A DNA stretch of 64,000 nucleotides, from the NCBI RefSeq assembly GCF_025464955.1, contig NZ_JAODNM010000096.1:59115-123114 (forward strand), read 5' to 3'. Below, piece by piece: positions 24,828 to 32,636 of this stretch; the stretch's first letter is position 1; each line of letters begins with the position of its first letter. The DNA is from Amycolatopsis sp. Lineage in GTDB: Bacteria; Actinomycetota; Actinomycetes; Mycobacteriales; Pseudonocardiaceae. A program made the translations under genes and the position numbers. Below the pieces are notes generated by a model. The model was not told the origin of the DNA. It saw only the letters and a list, made by a program, of their open reading frames with translations, and did no database searches.

Positions 24828-25423
24828 GCGTTGATCCTGGCCAGTGCGAAGAACTCCTGGCGTGATCGGGCGTCCTCGCGAAGGGTGCCCAGTAGCGTCG
24901 AAGTGACGGTGCTGGAGCCGTGGGCCTGAACCCCGCGCAAGGTCATGCAGCTGTGCTCGGCCTCGATCACCACGCCGACACCCCGGGGCTGCAACTGGTC
25001 CGACAACCAGTCCGCGACCTGTTTGGTCAGCCGTTCCTGCACCTGCGGCCGGCTGGCGAAGTGCTCGACGATCCGGGCGAGCTTCGACAGGCCCAGAATG
25101 CGCTCGCCAGGCAGATAGCCGACGTGCGCCACCCCGACGAACGGCAGCAGATGGTGCTCGCACACCGACCGCACCGGGATGTCGCGGACCAGGACGAGTT
25201 CGTCGTAGCCCTCGTCGTTGGGGAACGTGGTGAGATCGAACGGCCTCGGCGTGAACAGTTCGGCGTAGGCGCGGGCCATTCGGCCCGGGGTGCCGAGCAG
25301 GCTTTCCGAGTCCAGCGGGATGCCGAGGGCGCGCAAGAAGTCCCCGGCGGCCCGCTCGGCCGCGTCGAGATCGACACCGCCGTCCGGTTCGTGGACTACG
25401 TGGAGCGCAGCGGGGGAAAGCAT
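24824..25423 (-). CDS. folE: GTP cyclohydrolase I
   Basis: Converts GTP to 7,8-dihydroneopterin triphosphate. 199 aa, the size of the catalytic core. Markers: TPGRMARAYAELF, the zinc and active-site segment VCEHHLLPFVGVAHVGYLP, GLSKLARIVEHFASRPQVQERL, and the second ligand region EAEHSCMTLRGV. ATG 25423 follows AAAAGGGG. It is not beside folP/folB/folK as in housekeeping folate clusters, so it may be a second copy for another pterin or for metal-stress use. It is divergent from a Cys-containing regulator, possibly its controller. Confidence 0.93.
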   Translation of the reverse strand: MLSPAALHVVHEPDGGVDLDAAERAAGDFLRALGIPLDSESLLGTPGRMARAYAELFTPRPFDLTTFPNDEGYDELVLVRDIPVRSVCEHHLLPFVGVAHVGYLPGERILGLSKLARIVEHFASRPQVQERLTKQVADWLSDQLQPRGVGVVIEAEHSCMTLRGVQAHGSSTVTSTLLGTLREDARSRQEFFALARINA

Positions 25424-25568
25424 GGCAACCCCTTTTCGTCGGACCTGGTCAGCTACGGCTCCCACCTCGTGACATTAACTCAGTTTCGCCAAGAAGTATT
25501 AGCCTTATTGCCATGCATACCATCTTTTGGGATTTACGGAAAGCAAGATTGGCGTTACTGTGGGGAAT

Positions 25569-26276
25569 ATGACGAGGAATCCGGCGATCAGGGCGATCGC
25601 CGTGCTCGATGACGAACTTCGCGGCGGCCTGTACGAGTTCATCAGGCAGGCCCGGCGCCCGGTCACCCGGGAGGAGGCCGCGGCTTCGGCCGGGATCTCC
25701 CGCAAGCTGGCCGCGTTCCACCTCGACAAGCTCGTCGAGGTCGGCCTGCTGCGGACGCACAGCGAACCCGTCGACGGCATCCGCAAAGTCGGTCGCGCGC
25801 CGAAGGTGTACGAACCCGGCGCCGAGGACATCCGGGTCGTCATCCCGGCGCGCCGTCACGACGCGCTCGCCGGCATCCTGCTCGACGCCGTCCTGTCGGA
25901 GGGCGAAGGCGAAAGCGCCGGCCAGGCTGCCGTCCGCATCGCCGGCGAGCAGGGCGAACAGGTCGGCGCGGCCCACCGCGACCGCGACCGCCCAGGCCGG
26001 CTCGGCACCGAACGCGCGTTGACGATGGCGGTGTCGATGCTCGCCGAACACGGCTTCGAACCGAGCCGCGAGACGACGACGCGGGTCCGCCTGCGCAACT
26101 GCCCGTTCCGACCGCTGACGGCGAAGGCGCCGCACCTCGTCTGCGGGATCAACCAGGCTTTCCTCGCGGGCTTCCTGACCGGCTTGGAGGCGACCACGGT
26201 CAGCGCCGTCCTGGCCCCCAGCCCCGGCCACTGCTGCGTCGAACTCCGCCCCGCCGCCGACGCCGCCGACGCCTGA
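25569..26276 (+). CDS. ArsR/SufR-like HTH regulator with C-terminal Cys domain
   Basis: A 235-aa transcription factor. Residues 8-80 are a winged helix (VTREEAAASAGISRKLAAFHLDKLVEVGLL). The C-terminal half ends in a conserved sensor region with Cys178 (RNCPFRPL), Cys192 (LVCGINQAF) and Cys222-223 (GHCCVEL). SufR-type regulators hold an Fe-S cluster with such spaced cysteines (established for SufR), so this one probably senses iron, Fe-S status or redox. ATG 25569 is preferred with GTGGGGAA before it. Divergent from folE over 145 bp of relatively AT-rich DNA, suggesting control of folE and itself. Confidence 0.75.
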   Translation: MTRNPAIRAIAVLDDELRGGLYEFIRQARRPVTREEAAASAGISRKLAAFHLDKLVEVGLLRTHSEPVDGIRKVGRAPKVYEPGAEDIRVVIPARRHDALAGILLDAVLSEGEGESAGQAAVRIAGEQGEQVGAAHRDRDRPGRLGTERALTMAVSMLAEHGFEPSRETTTRVRLRNCPFRPLTAKAPHLVCGINQAFLAGFLTGLEATTVSAVLAPSPGHCCVELRPAADAADA

Positions 26277-26345
26277 CCCGGCAGCGCGGGTCACCCACAG
26301 GTGCCTCTAAACGCCCCCCGAGTCAGTTTGCAAACACGAACCCCG

Positions 26346-27392
26346 TCAGTCGGCGGAGCCTGCGGAGCCGTTGGAGGGAGTGAACTTGTTCCAGACCTTC
26401 CCTGCGGCTCCGGAGACAGCCTCGCCGACGTCGCTGAACACCTTCGCGAGCGGGTCCGCAGACGCTGCGAAGGAGTCCTTGTACGACTTCGCGGCCGACT
26501 TGACGTCGTCCGACCACGTGCTTGTCGGGGTGTCGTCGTCGCGGCGGGGATAGTCGCCGGCGAGCAGGGCGCGGTACTCCTCCGACGCGGCCCACTTCTG
26601 CAGCTGCGCGGCCCTGACCACGGCGAACGGGTGTGACATGCCCTCGACACCGCGCAGTTTGAGGAAGCTGTCGCGAATGTCGTCGACCGACTCGTACTCG
26701 GCCGCCTGCTGCAGAAATGCCGGGATGTCGATCTTCGACGGGTCGATCCCGCCGGCCGTCAGGATGTGCGCCCGCAGCGCCACCGCCGGCTCCTGGCTGC
26801 ACAGCAGGCCCGCGCGGTCACACGAAAGCTCGGCTTTGCGGAACCACTCCTTCAGCGCGGCGATGACCGCGCGGATGCCCAGCGCGCTCATCGGCGTCCA
26901 CGAAAGCGCGCCGGAAATGTTGATCAGCCGGATCAGCATGGTCCGGTAGACCGCGTGCCCGGACAACACGTGTCCCATCTCGTGCCCGATCACGAACCGG
27001 AGCGATTCGGTGTCCATCCGCTCGACCGCGCCGGAGCTCAGGACGATGAACGGCTCGTCCATGCCGATGGCCCTCGCGTAGATGGCCGGGCTCTGCTCGA
27101 CGAACAGCGCCGGCACGACGTCCAGGTCGAGCACTTCGGCGCAGTCGTTGCGCAGCTTGTCGAGTTCCGGGTACTGCGTCGGGCCGACCCGGATCGACGA
27201 CGCCAGCGCCATCAACCGCTCGCCGCGTTCGTTGTAGAACCCGGACACCGCCTTGAGCACCTGCGCGAACCCGGGTACCGCGCGCAAGGTCGCCAGGGCA
27301 CCCCTGTCCACGGGATGTTCGTACGCCCTCGGGCTGATGCCGGGGAACCGCACCCGGCTGCTCGACTGGGAAACCTCGATGTCGTTCGGCAC
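26346..27392 (-). CDS. M48-family zinc metalloprotease
   Basis: A 348-aa protein with the zinc motif HEMGH at 137-141 and a downstream Glu ligand region (KAELSCDRAGL), as in M48B peptidases (HtpX/YggG type). No signal peptide; a weak hydrophobic stretch around 155-178 may associate with the membrane. An extra C-terminal segment (about 270-348) is hydrophilic with Ser/Lys/Asp runs. Probable role in protein quality control. Downstream of the biotin/DUF2567 genes on the same strand with a 72-bp gap, so likely its own unit. Confidence 0.85.
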   Translation of the reverse strand: MPNDIEVSQSSSRVRFPGISPRAYEHPVDRGALATLRAVPGFAQVLKAVSGFYNERGERLMALASSIRVGPTQYPELDKLRNDCAEVLDLDVVPALFVEQSPAIYARAIGMDEPFIVLSSGAVERMDTESLRFVIGHEMGHVLSGHAVYRTMLIRLINISGALSWTPMSALGIRAVIAALKEWFRKAELSCDRAGLLCSQEPAVALRAHILTAGGIDPSKIDIPAFLQQAAEYESVDDIRDSFLKLRGVEGMSHPFAVVRAAQLQKWAASEEYRALLAGDYPRRDDDTPTSTWSDDVKSAAKSYKDSFAASADPLAKVFSDVGEAVSGAAGKVWNKFTPSNGSAGSAD

Positions 27393-27464
27393 TGTGCCGC
27401 CCCCTATGTCCGATCCGAGCTTAGAGATCCAGCCGGCCGGGCGTGGCGGAATTACCGGACTGCG

Positions 27465-28067
27465 TCAGCCCAGCCGGCGGCCGAGGTCGTCGTGGCTGTT
27501 CCACGACGCCAGCAGTAGGTAGACCAGCGCGGTCGCCATCGGCGCGGCGACGAGCACCCACGAGGATTCGAGCACTGGGGCCTGCGCGATCACGGCACCG
27601 AGCGCGGGCGATGAGTCCAGCTTGTAGTGCGCGGTGGCAAACGCCGAGCCGATCTGCATCCCGAGCCAGGAGGCCAGCGTCGAACCCGCAGCCGCCGCGA
27701 TGAGCGCGACCGGACCGCGGCGCTCGCGCAGGAGCCATACGACCGCGCCGATGAGCAGCCCGACACCGATCGACATCACCGTGTAGATACCCAGGTCGTC
27801 GAACCGGTGCCAGCTCTCGAGCTCCAACGGGGCACGGTCGCCGACGGCGGTGATGATGCGGACGTGCTCGGCCGGGGCCATCAGCGACCACAGCCAGCCC
27901 AGCGGGATCCCCAGCAGACCTGCGGTCGACAGGATCGTGACCGCGGGCAGCAGATCCGCCTTCACCACGACCCGGGGTTCGACCCGGGGCATGACGAACT
28001 CCGGGAACGGTTCCCAGCGGTCGTCATCAACCGGAGACCGGTGTGCGCCGGCGGACGATTCGGACAC
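27465..28067 (-). CDS. DUF2567 membrane protein
   Basis: A 200-aa integral membrane protein with four hydrophobic segments (about 42-62, 95-112, 118-138 and 165-188) and a soluble loop after the first. It matches DUF2567 proteins, which in M. tuberculosis (Rv1591) also follow bioB and the small Rv1590/BsaP gene. Conserved linkage suggests a biotin-related or envelope role, but none is proven. 81 bp after bsaP on the same strand. Confidence 0.8.
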   Translation of the reverse strand: MSESSAGAHRSPVDDDRWEPFPEFVMPRVEPRVVVKADLLPAVTILSTAGLLGIPLGWLWSLMAPAEHVRIITAVGDRAPLELESWHRFDDLGIYTVMSIGVGLLIGAVVWLLRERRGPVALIAAAAGSTLASWLGMQIGSAFATAHYKLDSSPALGAVIAQAPVLESSWVLVAAPMATALVYLLLASWNSHDDLGRRLG

Positions 28068-28148
28068 GTCCGGCCTCCCTTCCGTCAGTGATCCACCGAG
28101 AGTAACCGGTCTCGGCCCGCTGTCACGAACCGTGTCGCCCGTGGCGCG

Positions 28149-28352
28149 TCAGGATTCTCCGCCGGACAGCTCACCGTGCCGGCTGCACCGCGCCGACCAT
28201 CCGGTCGGCGTCACCTGGACGACCATCCGGCGGGCGCAGTGGGCGCAGAACCGGGGCGGCTCCAACGCCGTCCGTGCGTTGTCGCAGGCAGCGTGCTCAC
28301 CACTCGTCGTCTGTCCACAGTGGACGCAGAACTCGCCGTCAGATGGTGTCAC
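28149..28352 (-). CDS. bsaP: Biotin synthase auxiliary protein (BsaP-like)
   Basis: A 67-aa Cys-rich protein with C9-x2-C12, C23, C36-x2-C39 and C56. The homologue in mycobacteria (Rv1590, BsaP) is needed for BioB activity and is thought to deliver or stabilise an Fe-S cluster. GTG 28352 lies inside the bioB end (14-bp overlap), a tight coupling that fits a 1:1 partner. Recognition rests on position between bioB and DUF2567, size and Cys pattern. Confidence 0.82.
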   Translation of the reverse strand: MTPSDGEFCVHCGQTTSGEHAACDNARTALEPPRFCAHCARRMVVQVTPTGWSARCSRHGELSGGES

Positions 28353-29376
28353 TGAGCGCCTTGATGGGCATCTTGAGCTCGCCGAGCATCTTGATGTCCT
28401 TGCTCGCCGGGCGGCCGAGGTTGGTCAGGTAGTTGCCGACGATGATCGCGTTGATCCCGCCCAGCATGCCCTGCTCCGCACCGAGATCGCCGAGCGTGAG
28501 CTCGCGGCCGCCGGCGAACCGCAACATCGTGCGGGGCATCGCGAGCCGGTACGCCGCGACGACCTTCAGCGCGTCCTTGCCCTCGATCACTTCGTACGCT
28601 TCGTACGGCGTGCCGGGCTGCGGGATCAGGAAGTTCATCGGAACCTCGTGCGGGTTCAGCTCGGCGAGCTGCACGGCGAACTCCGCGCGCTGCTCGGGCG
28701 TCTCGCCCATGCCGATGATGCCGCCGCAGCAGACCTCCATGCCGGCTTCGGCGACCATCCGCAGCGTGTCCCAGCGCTCGTCCCAGGTGTGCGTGGTGAC
28801 CACGGCCGGGAAATGCGACTTGGCGGTCTCGAGGTTGTGGTTGTAGCGGTGGACGCCCATCTCGACGAGCTCGTCGACCTGCGACTGCGTCAGCATGCCC
28901 AGCGAGCAGGCGATCTGGATGTCGTTGCCGTCCTCGCGGATCGCCTTGATGCCCTCGCGGACCTGGTTGAGCAGCCGCTCGTCCGGCCCGCGCACGGCGG
29001 CCACGATGCAGAACTCCGACGCGCCCGCGACGAGTGTCTGGCGGGCGGCCTTGACCAGGCCGGGGATGTCGAGCCAGGCCGAGCGCACCGGCGTCGGGAA
29101 CCGGCCGGACTGCGAGCAGAAGTGGCAATCCTCGGGGCAGCCACCGGTCTTCAGGCTGATGATGCCCTCGACCTCGACCTCGGGCCCACACCAGCGCAAC
29201 CGCACCTCGTGGGCCAGCGCCAGCAACTCGGTCAACCGGTCCTCGCCGAGCCGCAGCACCTCGAGCACCTGGGCCTCGCCGAGCCCGACCCCGCCTTCGA
29301 GGACCTGCTCGCGAGCCACGGCGAGGACGTCCGCTCCTTCGGTGACCGGGACGGTCTTCTCGGGCGCTGAGGTCAC
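28339..29376 (-). CDS. bioB: Biotin synthase (radical SAM)
   Basis: Inserts sulfur into dethiobiotin to form biotin. 345 aa; radical SAM cluster CPEDCHFC (C80, C84, C87), FCSQS, FCIVAAVRGP, YNHNLETA, the AdoMet/[2Fe-2S] segments GMEVCCGGIIGMGE, and the PQPGTP / RFAGGRE motifs. A weak pseudo-palindrome (TTAACGGTCGCTAA) lies about 27 bp upstream. Overlaps bsaP at its 3' end. bioD lies 84 bp upstream on the same strand. Confidence 0.95.
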   Translation of the reverse strand: MTSAPEKTVPVTEGADVLAVAREQVLEGGVGLGEAQVLEVLRLGEDRLTELLALAHEVRLRWCGPEVEVEGIISLKTGGCPEDCHFCSQSGRFPTPVRSAWLDIPGLVKAARQTLVAGASEFCIVAAVRGPDERLLNQVREGIKAIREDGNDIQIACSLGMLTQSQVDELVEMGVHRYNHNLETAKSHFPAVVTTHTWDERWDTLRMVAEAGMEVCCGGIIGMGETPEQRAEFAVQLAELNPHEVPMNFLIPQPGTPYEAYEVIEGKDALKVVAAYRLAMPRTMLRFAGGRELTLGDLGAEQGMLGGINAIIVGNYLTNLGRPASKDIKMLGELKMPIKALSDTI

Positions 29377-29459
29377 GGTGACTCCTGTTCGTGGTGGATT
29401 TGATTAACGGTCGCTAACACATGCTGCACTACGTCCAGCGGGCTGAACAGCGACGCAGG

Positions 29460-30182
29460 TCACTTCTGGGCAGATGCGCTGCCCGCGAAGCATTCAGGGT
29501 CGAATTCGCCGCCGAACCACGGGGACAGGCCACCGCGGGCGTGGGCGAGGAACTCCTCCCTCGGGACACCGCCGGCACCCGCGGGAAGTGCCCCGAGCAG
29601 CAGCCCGCCCGCCGCGACCGGCAGGTCTTCGAGATTGGACACCATGGCGAGGTCCGGCTCGGCCGGCCAGGACCCGATGACGACCCCGGCGACGTTCAGC
29701 CCGCGCCTGGTGGCGACCTCGGCCGTCAGCGCCGTCGCGTTGAGGGTGCCGAGGCCCGCTTCCGCGACGACGACCAGCACCGCGCCGAGCGACCATGCGA
29801 CGTCTGCCAGGGTGCTGCCGGCGGCATCGAAGCGCACCAGCAGCCCTCCCGCGCCTTCGACGAGCACGAGGTCGTGGTCTGCGTCCAGCTCGGTGGCGGC
29901 CTTGGCGATGTCCGACGGGGTCACCGGCGGGATCCCGCTGCGGCGGGCGGCCGCCTCGGGGGACAGCGGGTCCGGGTAGCGCCGCAGCTCGACGGTGGTG
30001 ACGCGGCCGGCCAACCGGACGACGTCGTCCAGGTCGCCCGGCTCCCCGTCCTCGACCCCGGTCTGCGCGGGCTTCAGCACGGCGACCCGCTGGCCTTGGT
30101 CGAGGGCAAGTGCGGCGATGGCCGCCACGGTGACCGTCTTGCCGACGCCCGTCCCGGTTCCGGTAATCACCAAAATGCTCAC
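29460..30182 (-). CDS. bioD: Dethiobiotin synthetase
   Basis: ATP-dependent ring closure of DAPA with CO2 to dethiobiotin. 240 aa with the P-loop TGTGTGVGKTVTVAA at residues 7-21, the KPAQTGVEDGE loop, and EGAGGLLVRFD. It uses bicarbonate-derived CO2, which gives a possible reason for the adjacent SulP-carbonic anhydrase gene. Part of the minus-strand biotin run. Confidence 0.93.
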   Translation of the reverse strand: MSILVITGTGTGVGKTVTVAAIAALALDQGQRVAVLKPAQTGVEDGEPGDLDDVVRLAGRVTTVELRRYPDPLSPEAAARRSGIPPVTPSDIAKAATELDADHDLVLVEGAGGLLVRFDAAGSTLADVAWSLGAVLVVVAEAGLGTLNATALTAEVATRRGLNVAGVVIGSWPAEPDLAMVSNLEDLPVAAGGLLLGALPAGAGGVPREEFLAHARGGLSPWFGGEFDPECFAGSASAQK

Positions 30183-30266
30183 GTCGGGAAAATCTAGCAG
30201 CGCGCCACTACCCCCTGCCGGACGGTAGCCAGCTGTTCGCCTCCCCGTGGGCCGCCCGTCAACTCG

Positions 30267-32471
30267 CTACCGCAACTCGACGGCAAGTTGCGGCGACTCG
30301 GCACCGGCCCGGACGAAGGACGAGACCGGCGGGTCGTAGAGATAGACCTGCGCGGCGCCGACGTCGAAGTACATCCCGGCCAGCTGCAGCTCTCCGCGTG
30401 CCTCCGCTTCGGCCACGATCGGATACTGCCGGAGGTGGTCGAGCTGCTGGAGCACGTTGTGCAGCGCCAGCTTGTCCGCCTGCGCGGCGGGCAGCCCGCC
30501 GTCCAGGACGATCTCCTCGGACGCCTCCCTGCGGGCGAGGCTCGGCCGTGCGTGGCGGAGCCAGCCCTCGAGCGCGGGCATGCCCGGCGGCGGGCCTTCC
30601 AGCAGCGCCTTCATCGCGCCGCACCCGGAATGTCCGCAGACCACCACTTCGCGAACCTTGAGCACGCCCACCGCGAACTCGATCGCCGAGCCCACCGAGT
30701 CGTCGGTACGTTCGGCGGGCACGAGGTTCCCGATGTTGCGGACCGCGAAGAGGTCTCCCGGACCGCTCGCGGTGATCAGGTCGGGCACGATCCGGGCGTC
30801 GCCGCAGGTGATGAACAGTGTGTGCGGCTCCTGCCCCTTCGCGAGCGTCGACATCTTGCGCCGCACCAGCGGAGCCGTGCGGCGCTGGAACTCCGCCGCA
30901 CCTCGGCGCAACGCGGTCGACCGGCGGGGCACGGGGATCGCGTCCTTGGCCTGCCAGTCCGACCACGGCGCGAGCCAGTGCGGCACGGCGCGGTTCGTGG
31001 CGTCGCGGCTCACCGTCGGCGCCGCCGACTTCCCCCTGGCGAACCACGGATGCCCGATCTCCTCGACCTCGACCGTGCCCCCGGCGTCTTCGTGCGCCTG
31101 CTGCCAGGTCGACAGGCTTTCGAACGCCGCGTAGTCGAGGTAGTCGACAACGAGCTGCAGACTCACCTCGGCGCCCCGCGGGACGGTCGCGAGCACCTTC
31201 GACAGGCGAGGCACGGACAGGAACGTGAGCGCGCCCTCGATGACGACCCGCCACTTGTCGCCGTCGTGCTCGACGTGGATGCCGGACCAGATCATCCGGC
31301 GCAGCATCATCGCGAGCGAGAGCCCGACGCCGATGAGCACACCGGTCAGCAAGTCGAGCGTGACGACGCCGAGCACGGTGACGATGTACACGACGAGATC
31401 ACCGTGCTTGAACACCTGGCGGATGTCGTGCAGGTTGACCAGTTTCGCCCCGACGTACACCAGCAGCCCGGCCAGCGCGGCGAGCGGGATGTCCTCGATC
31501 AGACCGGCCAGCAGGACCGCGGCGACCAGGATCCACACGCCGTGCAGAATCGCCGACGCCCGCGTTTTCGCGCCCGCGGCGACGTTGGTGGAGCTTCGCA
31601 CGATGACCCCGGTGACCGGCAGGCCGCCGAGCGCACCGGACACCATGTTCGCCGCGCCCTGGCCGATGAGCTCGCGGTTGAGGTCCGAACGCGGGCCGGT
31701 GTGCAGCTTGTCGACGGCAACCGCCGACAGCAGGCTTTCCACGCTGGCGATCAGCGCGATCGTCACGGCCGCGACGGCGAACGCGAACCAACCACCGGAC
31801 GGCAGCCTCGGGACCAGCGCGACGTCGAGCAGGTTGCCGGGCAGTACCACCCGCGGCAAGGCCATGCCGAACACCGACGCCACGGTGGTGGCCAGGACGA
31901 TCGCGACCAGCGGCCCCGGCACCTTGCGGACGGCCGCCGGGAGCCTGGGCCACACCAGGAGGACGGCCAGGGTGAGCAGCCCGATCGCGGTGGCCGCCGG
32001 GTGGTGGCCGATGACCTGGCCCGGCAGCGCGAGCAGGTTGTTGACGGCCGAGCTTTGCGCGGAACCGCCAAGTACGACGTGGAGCTGGCCCAGCACGATC
32101 GTGATGCCGATCCCGGCGAGCATGCCGTGGACGATCGCCGGGGAAATGGCCAGCGCCAGCCGCGCGACGCGGCTCAGGCCGAGGACGACCTGCAGCGCGC
32201 CGGCCACCACCGTGATCGCGCAGGTCACCGCCCAGCCGAAGGTGGTGATGGTTTCGGCCAGCACCACGGTGAGGCCGGCTGCCGGCCCGCTGACCTGCAT
32301 CACCGACCCGCCGAGCGCGCCGGCGACCACGCCGCCGACGATCGCGGCGATCAACCCCGCGACGATCGGCGCTCCGGAAGCGAGCGCGATACCGAGGGAA
32401 AGCGGGACGGCGACCAGGAACACCACGAGCGAAGCCGGGATGTCGTGCCGAAGTGTCGTCGAGAGCTTCAT
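30267..32471 (-). CDS. SulP transporter-beta carbonic anhydrase fusion
   Basis: A 734-aa protein. Residues 1 to about 405 are a SulP anion transporter (10-12 helices, DIPASLVVFLVAVPLSLGIA start, ELIGQGAANMVSGALGGLPVTGVIVRSS). About 410-500 is a STAS-like domain. About 530-730 is a beta-carbonic anhydrase with zinc ligands in ITCGDAR and CGHSGCGAMK. It would take up or trap bicarbonate; an M. tuberculosis homologue of the same fusion exists (Rv3273). ATG 32471 is preferred (GGGAG 10 nt upstream) over GTG 32477. The C-terminus is formed by a dispersed repeat. It sits between bioA and bioD. Confidence 0.9.
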   Translation of the reverse strand: MKLSTTLRHDIPASLVVFLVAVPLSLGIALASGAPIVAGLIAAIVGGVVAGALGGSVMQVSGPAAGLTVVLAETITTFGWAVTCAITVVAGALQVVLGLSRVARLALAISPAIVHGMLAGIGITIVLGQLHVVLGGSAQSSAVNNLLALPGQVIGHHPAATAIGLLTLAVLLVWPRLPAAVRKVPGPLVAIVLATTVASVFGMALPRVVLPGNLLDVALVPRLPSGGWFAFAVAAVTIALIASVESLLSAVAVDKLHTGPRSDLNRELIGQGAANMVSGALGGLPVTGVIVRSSTNVAAGAKTRASAILHGVWILVAAVLLAGLIEDIPLAALAGLLVYVGAKLVNLHDIRQVFKHGDLVVYIVTVLGVVTLDLLTGVLIGVGLSLAMMLRRMIWSGIHVEHDGDKWRVVIEGALTFLSVPRLSKVLATVPRGAEVSLQLVVDYLDYAAFESLSTWQQAHEDAGGTVEVEEIGHPWFARGKSAAPTVSRDATNRAVPHWLAPWSDWQAKDAIPVPRRSTALRRGAAEFQRRTAPLVRRKMSTLAKGQEPHTLFITCGDARIVPDLITASGPGDLFAVRNIGNLVPAERTDDSVGSAIEFAVGVLKVREVVVCGHSGCGAMKALLEGPPPGMPALEGWLRHARPSLARREASEEIVLDGGLPAAQADKLALHNVLQQLDHLRQYPIVAEAEARGELQLAGMYFDVGAAQVYLYDPPVSSFVRAGAESPQLAVELR
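30270..30293. repeat. CGCAACTCG palindrome, family 1, copy c (inside a coding end)
   Basis: Arms CCGCAACTCG / CAAGTTGCGG around ACGG (one mismatch). On the minus strand it encodes the last eight residues (PQLAVELR) of the SulP-carbonic anhydrase protein, immediately before the TAG at 30267-30269. Confidence 0.9.
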
Positions 32472-32503
32472 GATCACCAGGCTCCCGGAGAAAGTCGGGA
32501 TTG

Positions 32504-32518
32504 TCCGCTATGAGCGGA
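32504..32518. promoter_or_regulatory. 15-bp palindrome upstream of the SulP-carbonic anhydrase gene
   Basis: TCCGCT-ATG-AGCGGA has perfect 6-bp arms, 33 bp before the start, next to TTGTCCGC. A plausible operator in the 165-bp gap after bioA. The binding factor is unknown. Confidence 0.4.
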
Positions 32519-32636
32519 AGTTAGGTGAAAAGTCACACGTGTGGGTGAACCGCTGGCCGGGACGAAGTCGGCCGCACCCGAGTCGCGCCACTTCTCGAAC
32601 CCGAGCGGTGCATCCGTTGTGGCGAATTCGCGCCGA

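Noticed and set aside
26328..26337. GTTTGCAAAC palindrome between the SufR-like and M48 genes
   Set aside because: Only 10 bp, in a short convergent gap, with no second copy noticed. Likely chance.
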